64,000 bases of DNA from Bacillaceae bacterium JMAK1 (GTDB lineage: Bacteria; Bacillota; Bacilli; Bacillales; Marinococcaceae), in contig JIBW01000006.1 of assembly GCA_012970285.1 (NCBI GenBank), forward strand, positions 248,001-312,000. Direction: 5' to 3'. Position 1 is the stretch's first letter, and each line of letters begins with the position of its first letter. The translations under genes were made by a program, and so were the position numbers. This document shows, in pieces, positions 43,862 to 51,603 of this stretch. A model generated the notes under the pieces. That model saw only the letters and a program-made list of their open reading frames with translations. It searched no databases and was not told where the DNA came from.

Positions 43862-44806
43862 ATGAATGTTATCGAAAAATACCAATCACTTCTTATCATT
43901 TTTGCAATCGGTCTCGGTCTATTGCTCGGTCAAATCGCGTTGATTGAACGCAATGCTGAACTATTTATCTTGCCTCTTCTAATTGCCATGCTTTATGGAC
44001 TGTTCTTATCCATTCCGATTAAAGGATTCATGAGTGCCCTTCAACACCGAAAGTTTTTAGGTTCGAGTGTGTTTCTTAATTTCGTATGGACACCTGTTCT
44101 TGCTTGGGCATTAGGTGCTTTGTTTTTAGCAGATCATCCTGCTCTTTGGTTAGGGTTTATTTTATTACTCGTCACCCCGTGTACGGACTGGTATCTTATT
44201 TTCACATCCATCGCAAAAGGCAACGTGCATTTGTCTACATCTGTGTTGCCCGTTAACCTCCTATTGCAAGTAATCTTATTACCACTTTATTTGTTGATCT
44301 TTGCTGGCACGATGGAGATGGTACACCTACCGACACTATTTGAAAGTGTGTTCTTAGTCCTGTTTCTTCCATTCATTCTAGCCACATTTACGCGGTTTAT
44401 ATTTCGAAACAAAAACAATTTCTTACAAGTAAAGATTCTACCTTTCTTTAGCACTGCTCAACTCGTCTTTCTATGTTTGGCGATTGTAGCGATGTTCGCT
44501 TCACAAGGTACTTATTTATTGAACAATCTTGAAGTACTATGGTTACTACTTATTCCGCTATTGCTATTCTTTCTGATTAACTTTTTTATATCTCTAGTTG
44601 CTGGGAAGTTGCTACGCTTTCACTATGAAGACACCGTTAGCTTAAACTTAACCGTCATTGCAAGAAACTCTCCTGTTGCACTCGCCATTGTGTTAGCTGC
44701 ATTTCCAGAGCAACCACTCATTGCTCTTGCACTTATTATAGGTCCGCTCATTGAATTGCCTGTACTTGCAATTATTTCTCAAGCATTATTAAAGCTTAAA
44801 AAATGA
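43862..44806 (+). CDS. Acr3/bile acid:sodium symporter-like transporter
   Basis: About 314 residues with ten membrane segments. LLVTPCTDWYLIFTSIAKGN is the Cys-containing segment typical of Acr3-type arsenite carriers and the wider bile acid:Na symporter superfamily, and VIARNSPVALAIVLAAFPEQ is the second signature. ATG 43862 is selected (AAGGCGG upstream) over an upstream TTG. No arsR or arsC gene is nearby, so arsenite export is unproven. Confidence 0.82.
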   Translation: MNVIEKYQSLLIIFAIGLGLLLGQIALIERNAELFILPLLIAMLYGLFLSIPIKGFMSALQHRKFLGSSVFLNFVWTPVLAWALGALFLADHPALWLGFILLLVTPCTDWYLIFTSIAKGNVHLSTSVLPVNLLLQVILLPLYLLIFAGTMEMVHLPTLFESVFLVLFLPFILATFTRFIFRNKNNFLQVKILPFFSTAQLVFLCLAIVAMFASQGTYLLNNLEVLWLLLIPLLLFFLINFFISLVAGKLLRFHYEDTVSLNLTVIARNSPVALAIVLAAFPEQPLIALALIIGPLIELPVLAIISQALLKLKK

Positions 44807-44912
44807 GTAACTAGGTCTTTAAGATCCATAATTTCCAAAATCTAGATTGTTTATCGCCGTTTCCGGGTACATATAGAGAGTAAATAGATAAAGAGAAAAG
44901 GGAGCGGTCACC

Positions 44913-45773
44913 TTGAAGAAAATGTATCCATTAGTTGGAATGACGAGTGCTGCGATGATCCTCGCAGCATGCGCGACAGACGAAGGAACTAACGGCGAAG
45001 AACAAGAAGAGCCGATTACTGAGAGTGATGAAGAAGTCGCAGACGCAGAGGAACCAGAAGACAGTTCGGATAATAACCAAACAGCCGAAGAAATTATTGA
45101 AGCCGCGATTGCTGCCGAGGAAGAGCGTCAAAGCTTTTCTATGCACTCTGTTATGACGATGGGAATTGACGCAAGTGTCGATGAAAACATTCCTGATGAA
45201 GAAGACGGTGAAGCTGAGGAACGAGAATTCGTTGAGTACTCCTACAGTCATGAAGATGGCTCGGTGAGCACTCGAAATGAAACGATTGTCGACGGTGAAC
45301 CCACTGAATATACAGCTGGGGACAGTGAATATACGTTGTTCTACACGGAAGGTGACGATGTTGCTTACCGCGTTGAGCAATTTGAGATTGAAGATGATCC
45401 TGCAGACGTAAATCCGATGGCAAATCAATTTGAACGATTCCTTGAAGACTATGAGGTAGAACTAGTCGGAGAGGAGGAAGTCAACGGATTCATGAGTTAT
45501 CATCTTACATTTAGCGATGACGTTGAAGTTCGCCATTATTGGATTGAACAAGAGACGTACGAAATTGTGAAGATGGACAATGAACATGAAGACAACCCGT
45601 TCCGCATTGGGTTAGACGTGTTGGAATTTGAGGAAAGCATTGACTACGATGAGGCTTTCTTCAAACTTGAAGATGTACTGCCAGAAGACGTGGAAATTGA
45701 AGACCGGGATCAAGATGAGCATTTAGAACAAGAACTTGAAGACTCACTAGATGACCTCGAAGAAGATCAATAA
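44913..45773 (+). CDS. Acidic lipoprotein, LolA/DUF6612-like
   Basis: 286 residues. Signal peptide MKKMYPLVGMTSAAMILAAC with a lipobox ending at Cys 20. The mature protein is unusually acidic (for example EEQEEPITESDEEVADAEEP), followed by a beta-rich domain (FSMHSVMTMGI, YRVEQFEIEDDP, FMSYHLTFSDDVEVRHYWIE) like DUF6612 or LolA-fold lipoproteins. TTG start with AGGGAG 8 bp upstream. Acidity suggests a saline environment. Function unknown. Confidence 0.78.
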   Translation: MKKMYPLVGMTSAAMILAACATDEGTNGEEQEEPITESDEEVADAEEPEDSSDNNQTAEEIIEAAIAAEEERQSFSMHSVMTMGIDASVDENIPDEEDGEAEEREFVEYSYSHEDGSVSTRNETIVDGEPTEYTAGDSEYTLFYTEGDDVAYRVEQFEIEDDPADVNPMANQFERFLEDYEVELVGEEEVNGFMSYHLTFSDDVEVRHYWIEQETYEIVKMDNEHEDNPFRIGLDVLEFEESIDYDEAFFKLEDVLPEDVEIEDRDQDEHLEQELEDSLDDLEEDQ

Positions 45774-45794
45774 GGTTACGGAGTGAAACAAAGC

Positions 45795-45831
45795 AGTAAG
45801 CACAACCCTAAACGATAGGGTTGTGCTTACT
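45795..45831. terminator. Bidirectional terminator
   Basis: Perfect 16-bp arms AGTAAGCACAACCCTA / TAGGGTTGTGCTTACT with a 5-bp loop, between the convergent lipoprotein and THI5-like genes. Confidence 0.82.
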
Positions 45832-45843
45832 TGTTGCCATCAA

Positions 45844-46764
45844 CTAGCCGTTTGTAACTGACCGTACTGTGTGGATAAGCTCGTTTGTCCAATAGTTGGT
45901 AGGGTCAATCACTTGAGCAATCTTTCCTGACTTCTTCAACCATGTCTGTAATTCATCATAATACTCTTCTGTCATCGTGAAGTCGTACGTAAAACACGGA
46001 AGGGTTGCGTCCATAATTGACTGATTAAGTGGATCGTTTTCATCTGTCTGTGTGAACGCATAATAAATGGCCTTCGCTTCAACAGGGTTCTCATAAAGAT
46101 AATCAATCGCCTTTCTGATTACCTTCATAAATGACGCGAGCACATGTTTTTGTTGTTCGAACACCTCTGGAGATGTAATAAAGATGAGCTGACAAAAATC
46201 AGGAACTCCAAAGTCCTTCAATGCAAAATAATCAACATCCAGTCCTCGATGCTTCGCTTCTGCCACTTCAAAGTTTCTAAAAACAAGGGTTGCAGCATCG
46301 GCCTTATCTTCTATCAATGCATCCGTGTGATAAAAACCGTTGTTCACTGGCTTAAACTGCTCCAGACCACACGTTCCACCGTCATACTCAACCATCGTTT
46401 TAACAATCGCAAGCCCACCTAAACCTGGCGCACCCGGGTATTGAATTCTCTTTCCAATCAAGTCACTCGGACGTGTAATCCCTTTTGCTTTGTTATACAT
46501 TACACCGCCATTGGTATGTAGAAATCTCGCAAAGCCTACCACAGGCTCGCCAGCTGCGCGGTCTTCGACGAGGTGTAGTGGTTCTGTAATTGCAATATCC
46601 ATCTTCCCTGCTTTAATTTCATCAATCGCATCGAAATGATCTTCTGGTTCAATCATCGTCACCTCAATGCCTTCTTTTGTGAACCACCCTTTTTTTATTC
46701 CAATCATTAACGGAATGTGATCTGGGTTCATAAACCATTCAAGTCCTACTGAAATCTTATGCAT
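45844..46764 (-). CDS. THI5/NMT1-like protein under TPP riboswitch control
   Basis: 306 residues of the NMT1/THI5 fold: ISVGLEWFMNPDHIPLMIGI, GWFTKEGIEVTMIEPEDHFD, KMDIAITEPLHLVEDRAAGE, YNKAKGITRPSDLIGKRIQY. Bacterial ThiY proteins of this family bind thiamine pyrimidines outside the cell, but this one has no signal peptide or lipobox and no ABC permease or ATPase gene beside it. It may be a cytoplasmic pyrimidine-binding or HMP-forming protein, as with yeast THI5; I see no CCCFC iron-binding motif. The riboswitch shows it belongs to thiamine metabolism. Confidence 0.85.
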   Translation of the reverse strand: MHKISVGLEWFMNPDHIPLMIGIKKGWFTKEGIEVTMIEPEDHFDAIDEIKAGKMDIAITEPLHLVEDRAAGEPVVGFARFLHTNGGVMYNKAKGITRPSDLIGKRIQYPGAPGLGGLAIVKTMVEYDGGTCGLEQFKPVNNGFYHTDALIEDKADAATLVFRNFEVAEAKHRGLDVDYFALKDFGVPDFCQLIFITSPEVFEQQKHVLASFMKVIRKAIDYLYENPVEAKAIYYAFTQTDENDPLNQSIMDATLPCFTYDFTMTEEYYDELQTWLKKSGKIAQVIDPTNYWTNELIHTVRSVTNG

Positions 46765-46784
46765 CTTTAATTACTCCCTTATTA

Positions 46785-46827
46785 AAAAATAAAAATCCAC
46801 CTCTTGTCGTAAGAAAGAAGTGGATTT
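46785..46827 (-). terminator. Leader terminator of the THI5-like gene
   Basis: The minus strand has AAATCCACTTC and GAGGTGGATTT arms with a T-rich tail, located between the TPP aptamer and the coding start. Expression platform of the riboswitch. Confidence 0.82.
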
Positions 46828-46852
46828 ACGTAAACTAGTTATGTAAAAACGA

Positions 46853-46945
46853 CTCACTTCCCTACGCTGGTATCAACCAGATCAGGTTCTAAGGGTCAAA
46901 GCTTTGCTTTTCTCAGCCTTCCGTTGGCTCCCCTAGTGAAGGATA
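46853..46945 (-). ncRNA. TPP riboswitch upstream of the THI5-like gene
   Basis: Minus-strand THI-box elements appear in order: CACTAGGGGAGCC, GCTGAGAAAAG, AACCTGATCTGG and ACCAGCGTAGGGAAG. The P3 region is shorter than in the thiC copy. It controls a single gene. Confidence 0.94.
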
Positions 46946-46962
46946 TGGACTTTTCTAACTTT

Positions 46963-46991
46963 ATTAAAACACAACCGTTTGCCGTGTACAA
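46963..46991 (-). promoter_or_regulatory. Sigma-A promoter of the THI5-like transcript
   Basis: The minus strand has TTGTAC (46986-46991), 17 bp, then TTTAAT (46963-46968). It lies just upstream of the TPP aptamer. Confidence 0.62.
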
Positions 46992-47003
46992 ACTGATTGC
47001 ATA

Positions 47004-47033
47004 AAAAAGAAAGGCACACTCAGTGCCTTTCTT
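47004..47033 (-). terminator. Terminator after a small hydrophilic protein gene
   Basis: AAGAAAGGCAC/GTGCCTTTCTT arms followed on the minus strand by T6. It ends the 57-codon gene at 47072-47245 and supports that gene being real. Confidence 0.82.
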
Positions 47034-47071
47034 ACACGCTCTTACACCTCATACGACTCAAGGTTATGAAT

Positions 47072-47245
47072 CTATTGATCGGTTCGCGAAGATGATTTTG
47101 ATGCTTTTTTGTCCTTTTGATCTTTCTCTTCACGATACACTTCATCTACTGGAATAGGGTCTTCAAACTCGCTATCTTCAACATCGTTTTTCTTCGGACG
47201 ATTTTTCTGGAATTGAATAGGATCGCTTTGTTTACGATTTTTCAT
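47072..47245 (-). CDS. Small hydrophilic protein, unknown
   Basis: 57 residues, highly charged and without hydrophobic segments: MKNRKQSDPIQFQKNRPKKN, DPIPVDEVYREEKDQKDKK, SKSSSRTDQ. The AAGAGGTGATTTGA ribosome binding site and the terminator right after it support expression. It looks disordered, like small acid/base-rich Bacillus proteins linked to stress or spores, but no family is recognised. Confidence 0.6.
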   Translation of the reverse strand: MKNRKQSDPIQFQKNRPKKNDVEDSEFEDPIPVDEVYREEKDQKDKKASKSSSRTDQ

Positions 47246-47307
47246 TCAAATCACCTCTTAATACTTGTTTTCCACGAAACGACAGTTACGAAACATACTC
47301 AAGTCAA

Positions 47308-48189
47308 TTAAACTTTGAATGTTTTTAGCAACTCAACAACTCCGTGGACGAGAGGTGTTTGCGTATGTTTATGCCATGTTAGTACAGTTTCTTTATAGTG
47401 GGTAACGTCAATCTCTTTATAGACAACGTTATGATGCTGGATATGTGATGTCGATTCGGGTACAAACGAAATGCCAAACTCTGCTGCGACAAGTGAGACC
47501 ATCGTTTGTTGTTCTGTAGAGTATTGCGCAATGTTCATGACAGTGTTCGATTTGATATAGAGAGAGCGTACCGCTTCAAAGTACCCTTCTCCCGCTTCTC
47601 TTGGACTGATGATTAACGGCTCATTAGATACGTCTTTCATTTCGATTGGTCCGGTCGAAGATGCTAGCGGATGACTTTTAGGTAAGCAGACGATAAACTT
47701 CTCTTCATAAAACGGATAGGTAGATAGCTCTTCTTCACCTACAGGCGGTACAAGTAACGCTAAGTCAATGTCTCCCGTCAATAACGCTTGAATTTGCTGC
47801 TTTGTCGTTAATTGCGACACGTGGATTTCGAGCTTCGGATATTGCTTTTTTATTAACGTTAAGACCCTTGGCAAAATTTGAAAAACAACCGATCCTCCAA
47901 AACCAATCGCTATTTTCCCTCGTTCTCCTCGGTCAATTTCTTGTAAGATCGCAGTCTCCTTCTCAAGACGAGCAAGCATCTGTACGGAGAGCTCATACAA
48001 ATACTCACCAGCTTCCGTTAAGGCAACAGAACGATTCGTTCGTTCTAATAATTGTACATTTAGATTATGTTCAAGCTCTTTGATTTGCGCACTTAATGGT
48101 GGTTGTGAAATGTTCAATCGTTGTGCGGCATTACCAAAGTGTAGCTCTTCAGCAACAGCAATAAAGTAACGCAAATGACGGAATTCCAT
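47308..48189 (-). CDS. LysR-family transcriptional regulator
   Basis: 293 residues with MEFRHLRYFIAVAEELHFGN and AAQRLNISQPPLSAQIKELE, the BenM/CatM/CbbR-like subgroup, then an effector domain (KIAIGFGGSVVFQILPRVLT). ATG with AAGGATTAAAG upstream. Divergent from the creatinase-like M24 gene; ATACGTAATACGTAT (48207-48221) between them is a LysR-type T-N11-A box. Confidence 0.92.
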   Translation of the reverse strand: MEFRHLRYFIAVAEELHFGNAAQRLNISQPPLSAQIKELEHNLNVQLLERTNRSVALTEAGEYLYELSVQMLARLEKETAILQEIDRGERGKIAIGFGGSVVFQILPRVLTLIKKQYPKLEIHVSQLTTKQQIQALLTGDIDLALLVPPVGEEELSTYPFYEEKFIVCLPKSHPLASSTGPIEMKDVSNEPLIISPREAGEGYFEAVRSLYIKSNTVMNIAQYSTEQQTMVSLVAAEFGISFVPESTSHIQHHNVVYKEIDVTHYKETVLTWHKHTQTPLVHGVVELLKTFKV

Positions 48190-48206
48190 CTTTAATCCTT
48201 CTTTCC

Positions 48207-48221
48207 ATACGTAATACGTAT
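48207..48221. promoter_or_regulatory. Candidate LysR recognition box
   Basis: ATACGTAATACGTAT is a symmetric 15-bp sequence of T-N11-A type in the divergent spacer, 18 bp from the LysR gene start. Confidence 0.45.
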
Positions 48222-48315
48222 CAACCTCATAGTAAAGAGTATCATTGTTTTGTACAAGGTTTGTTAGGATAGATTAAACACTGAATTGCTAAAATTTTTA
48301 ATCAAAGGAGATCAC

Positions 48316-49497
48316 ATGGTTTTAAAAATACCAAAGACAGAGATCATGGCACGTCAACAATCCTTCAAAGAAAGATTCAGAAAAGAAGGAATAGAAGGTG
48401 CCATTATACACGCATCAATTGATATCTTTTATTTAACGGCATTTCATTTCAGGCCATCAGAACGACCGATTGCACTCATTTTTGATCCTCAAGGAAAGAG
48501 TCACCTCTTCGTACCACTTATGGAGAAAGGACATGCTGAGGCTTATGCGCATGTTGACCATGTTCACGATTACCCTGAATATCCAGGTATCCAGCATCCA
48601 ATGAGCATTCTAAAAGACTATTTAACATCCATTGGCATGGCTAACATCCATGTTGGGATCGATGGAGATGGATATTCTTCTCCAAAAGGATACCGCGGCC
48701 CGAAATTAAGTGACATTCTCGTTAATCACTACACATCCATCTACGGACTCGTTGAATCGATGAGAATGGTAAAATCCGAAAACGAAGTTGCACTTATTAA
48801 AACGTCTGTACGCTGGGCCAACTATGCACATGAGCTTCTCGTCAACTATTCAAAGGTTGGTAGCTCAGAGATCGAAATTGAAACGAAGGCCACATCTGAA
48901 GCAACAATCACTATGGTAGAGACACTCGGTCCAGATTACATCCCTAACGGGTCACCTGCTCATGCATTTTACAGAGGACAGATTGGACCACACTCTGCAT
49001 TTCCACATTCGCAAACGCAAAACCTACGACTCGAAAAAGGATTTAATGTCGTTTCTCAAGCAGCCGCTCACGTGTACGGCTATATTAGTGAACTAGAGCG
49101 AACGATGTTTATCGAAGAAGTAAGTAAAGAACAAGAGACATATTTTCATCATGTTAAAACCGCACAAGAAATTGCATTTAAACAAATTAAACCTGGCGCA
49201 AAAGCTTCCGCAGTGGATGCTGCTGTTCAAGCTTATTTCAAAGAAGAAGGCGTGCATCATTTAACGCTTCACCATACCGGTCATGCCCTCGGGCTTGTAC
49301 ATACCCATGAAGCACCGTTCTTCGACTTAGGAGACGAGACGACACTCGAAGCAGGAATGGTTTTTTCTGTTGAGCCTGGTCTATTCGTAGAAGGACTTGG
49401 TGGGTTTCGTCATTCCGATACGATTGTCGTTACCAAAGACGGAATGGAACAACTAACCTATTATCCACGAGATCTAGAATCATTAATTATTACGTAA
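48316..49497 (+). CDS. Creatinase/ectoine hydrolase-like M24 family enzyme
   Basis: 393 residues of pita-bread fold, creatinase length. The five metal ligands of M24 peptidases are mostly lost: the first Asp is Gln 248 (VVSQAAAHVYGY), the second Asp is Glu 259 (SELERT), and the last Glu is Ser 367 (GFRHSDTIVV); His 323 (GHALGLVHTHE) and Glu 353 (SVEPG) remain. His 231, Glu 259 and Glu 353 fit the metal-free active site of creatinase (His 232, Glu 262, Glu 358). It probably cleaves a C-N bond in creatine, ectoine or a similar compound and not a peptide. AAAGGAG site at ATG 48316. The next gene encodes a binding protein. Confidence 0.8.
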   Translation: MVLKIPKTEIMARQQSFKERFRKEGIEGAIIHASIDIFYLTAFHFRPSERPIALIFDPQGKSHLFVPLMEKGHAEAYAHVDHVHDYPEYPGIQHPMSILKDYLTSIGMANIHVGIDGDGYSSPKGYRGPKLSDILVNHYTSIYGLVESMRMVKSENEVALIKTSVRWANYAHELLVNYSKVGSSEIEIETKATSEATITMVETLGPDYIPNGSPAHAFYRGQIGPHSAFPHSQTQNLRLEKGFNVVSQAAAHVYGYISELERTMFIEEVSKEQETYFHHVKTAQEIAFKQIKPGAKASAVDAAVQAYFKEEGVHHLTLHHTGHALGLVHTHEAPFFDLGDETTLEAGMVFSVEPGLFVEGLGGFRHSDTIVVTKDGMEQLTYYPRDLESLIIT

Positions 49498-49512
49498 AGG
49501 GGACAAAACAAC

Positions 49513-51084
49513 ATGAAAAAGCAGATGATCTTTCTACCCATCTTTTCTGCGATTGCACTTACAGCATGCTCTTCTGATCCAGGAGACAGCACAACTGCGA
49601 CCGATCCTTCAACTACAAGTGATTCATCAGATGAGACGATCACGATGGCTATTACAGCAGATATCCCAGACTTAAACCCACAAGGGGCGAGTGAGCGAAT
49701 GTCGGGTTCAATCAAGTTCCATGTTTTTGAAACACTCGTTGCACCTGATGAGGATATGGAGTTACAACCTTTACTCGCTGAAAGTTATGAACAATTAGAT
49801 GATTTGACGTGGGAATTCAAACTCAAAGAAGGGATTTCGTTCCATGACGGTGAACCATTCAACGCTGAAGCGGTGAAAACGAATTTCGACCGCGTTCTTG
49901 ATCCTGACATTGCGTCTCCCATGTTCGCTCAATTCAATGTGATCGACGAAGTCGAGGTAATCGATGACCATACGGTACACTTTATTACCGGCGAACCGTT
50001 TCAATCATTACCGAACAACTTATCACACTTCGGTGGTGCCATCATTAGCCCGAAAGCAATTGAAGACGCTGAAAACGGCGATCATAACTTAGACCTTGAC
50101 CCTGTCGGCACTGGACCATTCGTCTTCGACTCTTGGACTCAAGGAGAAAGCATCAACTTTGAGAAGAATGAAGACTACTGGGGAGATACCGTTGATTTTG
50201 ATGCGCTCACATATTTAATCGTTCCTGAACAGTCGACACGTATTGCAATGCTCGACACGGGTGAAGTAGACATCATTGACGACATTGAGCCCGTTAACAC
50301 AGGGCAAATTGAAGCGATGGATAGCGCTAGTCTAGTAGCCATTGAAAGCATGCGTTCCAACTATATTGGTTTTAACTTAGACGTTGAGCCACTTGATGAC
50401 GAACGAGTACGCCAAGCATTCGCCCATGCAATCGACCGTGACACCCTCGTCACCGGATTCTATGGTGAGTATGGCTCAAAAGCAACGGGACCAATTAGTG
50501 ATTACATTTTTGGTTATAATCCTGATTCTGACTTTCCTGAATACGACATTGAACGTGCCAGAGAACTTCTTGCCGAAGCAGGGCTTGAAGATGGATTTAC
50601 AACGTCCATCTGGTTAGAGGAAAGTGACTCAGTGGCGGTTCAAGTCGCCCAACATGTCCAAGATCAAGTAGCTGAAATCGGAATTAATCTCGAGATTCAA
50701 CAACTAGAATGGACGACACTCATTACTGAGACGACAGAAGGTAATCATGATCTCTTGTTACTCGGATGGTCGAACAACTTAGGGGACCCTAACGATGCAA
50801 TTTATCGCCAGTTCCACTCTGACAACATCGGTGCAGCTGGTAACCGTATGTGGTACAGCAACGAGGAAGTCGATGAGCTTTTAATTGATGCACGTAAAGA
50901 AAGTGACGACGCTATACGTGAAAGCATGTACCAAGAAGTACAAGCGATCCTCGCTGAAGAGGTTCCACGAATCGATTACGTACACCCATACTATATTCTA
51001 GGTGTCGGTGACCACATTGAAGGATTTGAACAATACGTAAGCGAGCACCACTCCTTTAGAAACGCCTCCATCATCGAAAACTAA
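49513..51084 (+). CDS. Family 5 extracellular solute-binding lipoprotein
   Basis: 523 residues. Signal peptide MKKQMIFLPIFSAIALTAC with lipobox LTAC at Cys 19, then an SBP_bac_5 domain: VFETLVAPDEDMELQPLLAE, WEFKLKEGISFHDGEPFNAE, VGTGPFVFDSW, LGDPNDAIYRQFHSDN. These proteins deliver dipeptides, oligopeptides, glutathione or opines to ABC importers. No permease or ATPase genes follow, so the importer must be encoded elsewhere. It starts 15 bp after the creatinase-like gene, implying that the substrate is linked. Confidence 0.9.
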   Translation: MKKQMIFLPIFSAIALTACSSDPGDSTTATDPSTTSDSSDETITMAITADIPDLNPQGASERMSGSIKFHVFETLVAPDEDMELQPLLAESYEQLDDLTWEFKLKEGISFHDGEPFNAEAVKTNFDRVLDPDIASPMFAQFNVIDEVEVIDDHTVHFITGEPFQSLPNNLSHFGGAIISPKAIEDAENGDHNLDLDPVGTGPFVFDSWTQGESINFEKNEDYWGDTVDFDALTYLIVPEQSTRIAMLDTGEVDIIDDIEPVNTGQIEAMDSASLVAIESMRSNYIGFNLDVEPLDDERVRQAFAHAIDRDTLVTGFYGEYGSKATGPISDYIFGYNPDSDFPEYDIERARELLAEAGLEDGFTTSIWLEESDSVAVQVAQHVQDQVAEIGINLEIQQLEWTTLITETTEGNHDLLLLGWSNNLGDPNDAIYRQFHSDNIGAAGNRMWYSNEEVDELLIDARKESDDAIRESMYQEVQAILAEEVPRIDYVHPYYILGVGDHIEGFEQYVSEHHSFRNASIIEN

Positions 51085-51086
51085 AT

Positions 51087-51100
51087 GGGGACAGTCCCCC
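51087..51100. repeat. GGGGACAGTCCCCC palindromic repeat, single copy
   Basis: Same 14-bp palindrome as at 15661-15712, here directly after the stop codon of the binding protein and within a larger ATGGGG...CCCCAT palindrome. Confidence 0.75.
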
Positions 51101-51135
51101 ATTGCTTTAGAGAGTAAAAGTGAATAGATAGTTAG

Positions 51136-51172
51136 AAAAGGCACTTCTGCTCGTATGCAGAAGTGCCTTTTT
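51136..51172 (+). terminator. Terminator after the binding protein gene
   Basis: AAAAGGCACTTCTGC and GCAGAAGTGCCTTTT arms followed by T5. Confidence 0.88.
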
Positions 51173-51332
51173 CTTAGGTTAACCAACGTCAAAGTCAGCC
51201 TACCTCTGTACTACACATCTTTATCGAAGACTGTCTTCTGTAGGATTTCTGTAAAATAACCTCACACACAGAACATGCAACTATACACCTCTAAGCTCGT
51301 TCACATACGATAGTAACAAGGAGGTTTTTTCT

Positions 51333-51488
51333 ATGACTAGAAGCCATAATCAGTCTCCAAAAAATAATCAACAACCTAACATTAATAACAACAATAATAT
51401 CTTGAACGGACCTGGTTCGATCGTGAATGTCTTTGACATTGAATCGCAAAACGGCAATACCCCAACGTTTCCAACACTCCCTTACTAA
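51333..51488 (+). CDS. Asn-rich small protein, unknown
   Basis: 51 residues with an Asn/Gln-rich N-terminus (HNQSPKNNQQPNINNNNN) and the tail ILNGPGSIVNVFDIESQNG. The AAGGAGG ribosome binding site and the terminator just after the stop support a real gene. The composition recalls small spore-associated proteins of Bacillus, but no family is recognised. Confidence 0.55.
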   Translation: MTRSHNQSPKNNQQPNINNNNNILNGPGSIVNVFDIESQNGNTPTFPTLPY

Positions 51489-51511
51489 AACTACTTGATG
51501 TGCTACTCAAA

Positions 51512-51540
51512 AAGGCATCGCTCATTTTGAGCGATGCCTT
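51512..51540. terminator. Bidirectional terminator
   Basis: AAGGCATCGCTCA / TGAGCGATGCCTT arms with a 3-bp loop, between the Asn-rich gene and the convergent DUF418 gene. Confidence 0.8.
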
Positions 51541-51603
51541 CTATCTGACGACTTGTTCTCTATTCAGAGTGATTCACCTAATCAATTCGTTAATCCCATT
51601 GCG

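Noticed and set aside
43862-44806. Arsenic resistance operon
   Set aside because: The carrier resembles Acr3, but no arsR, arsC or related gene adjoins it, so no operon is claimed.
44931-45428. Minus-strand ORF of 165 codons
   Set aside because: Antisense to the acidic lipoprotein; the length results from its GAA/GAT-rich codons.
51136-51172. Riboswitch downstream of the binding protein gene
   Set aside because: It is a simple hairpin plus T tract with no conserved aptamer motifs.
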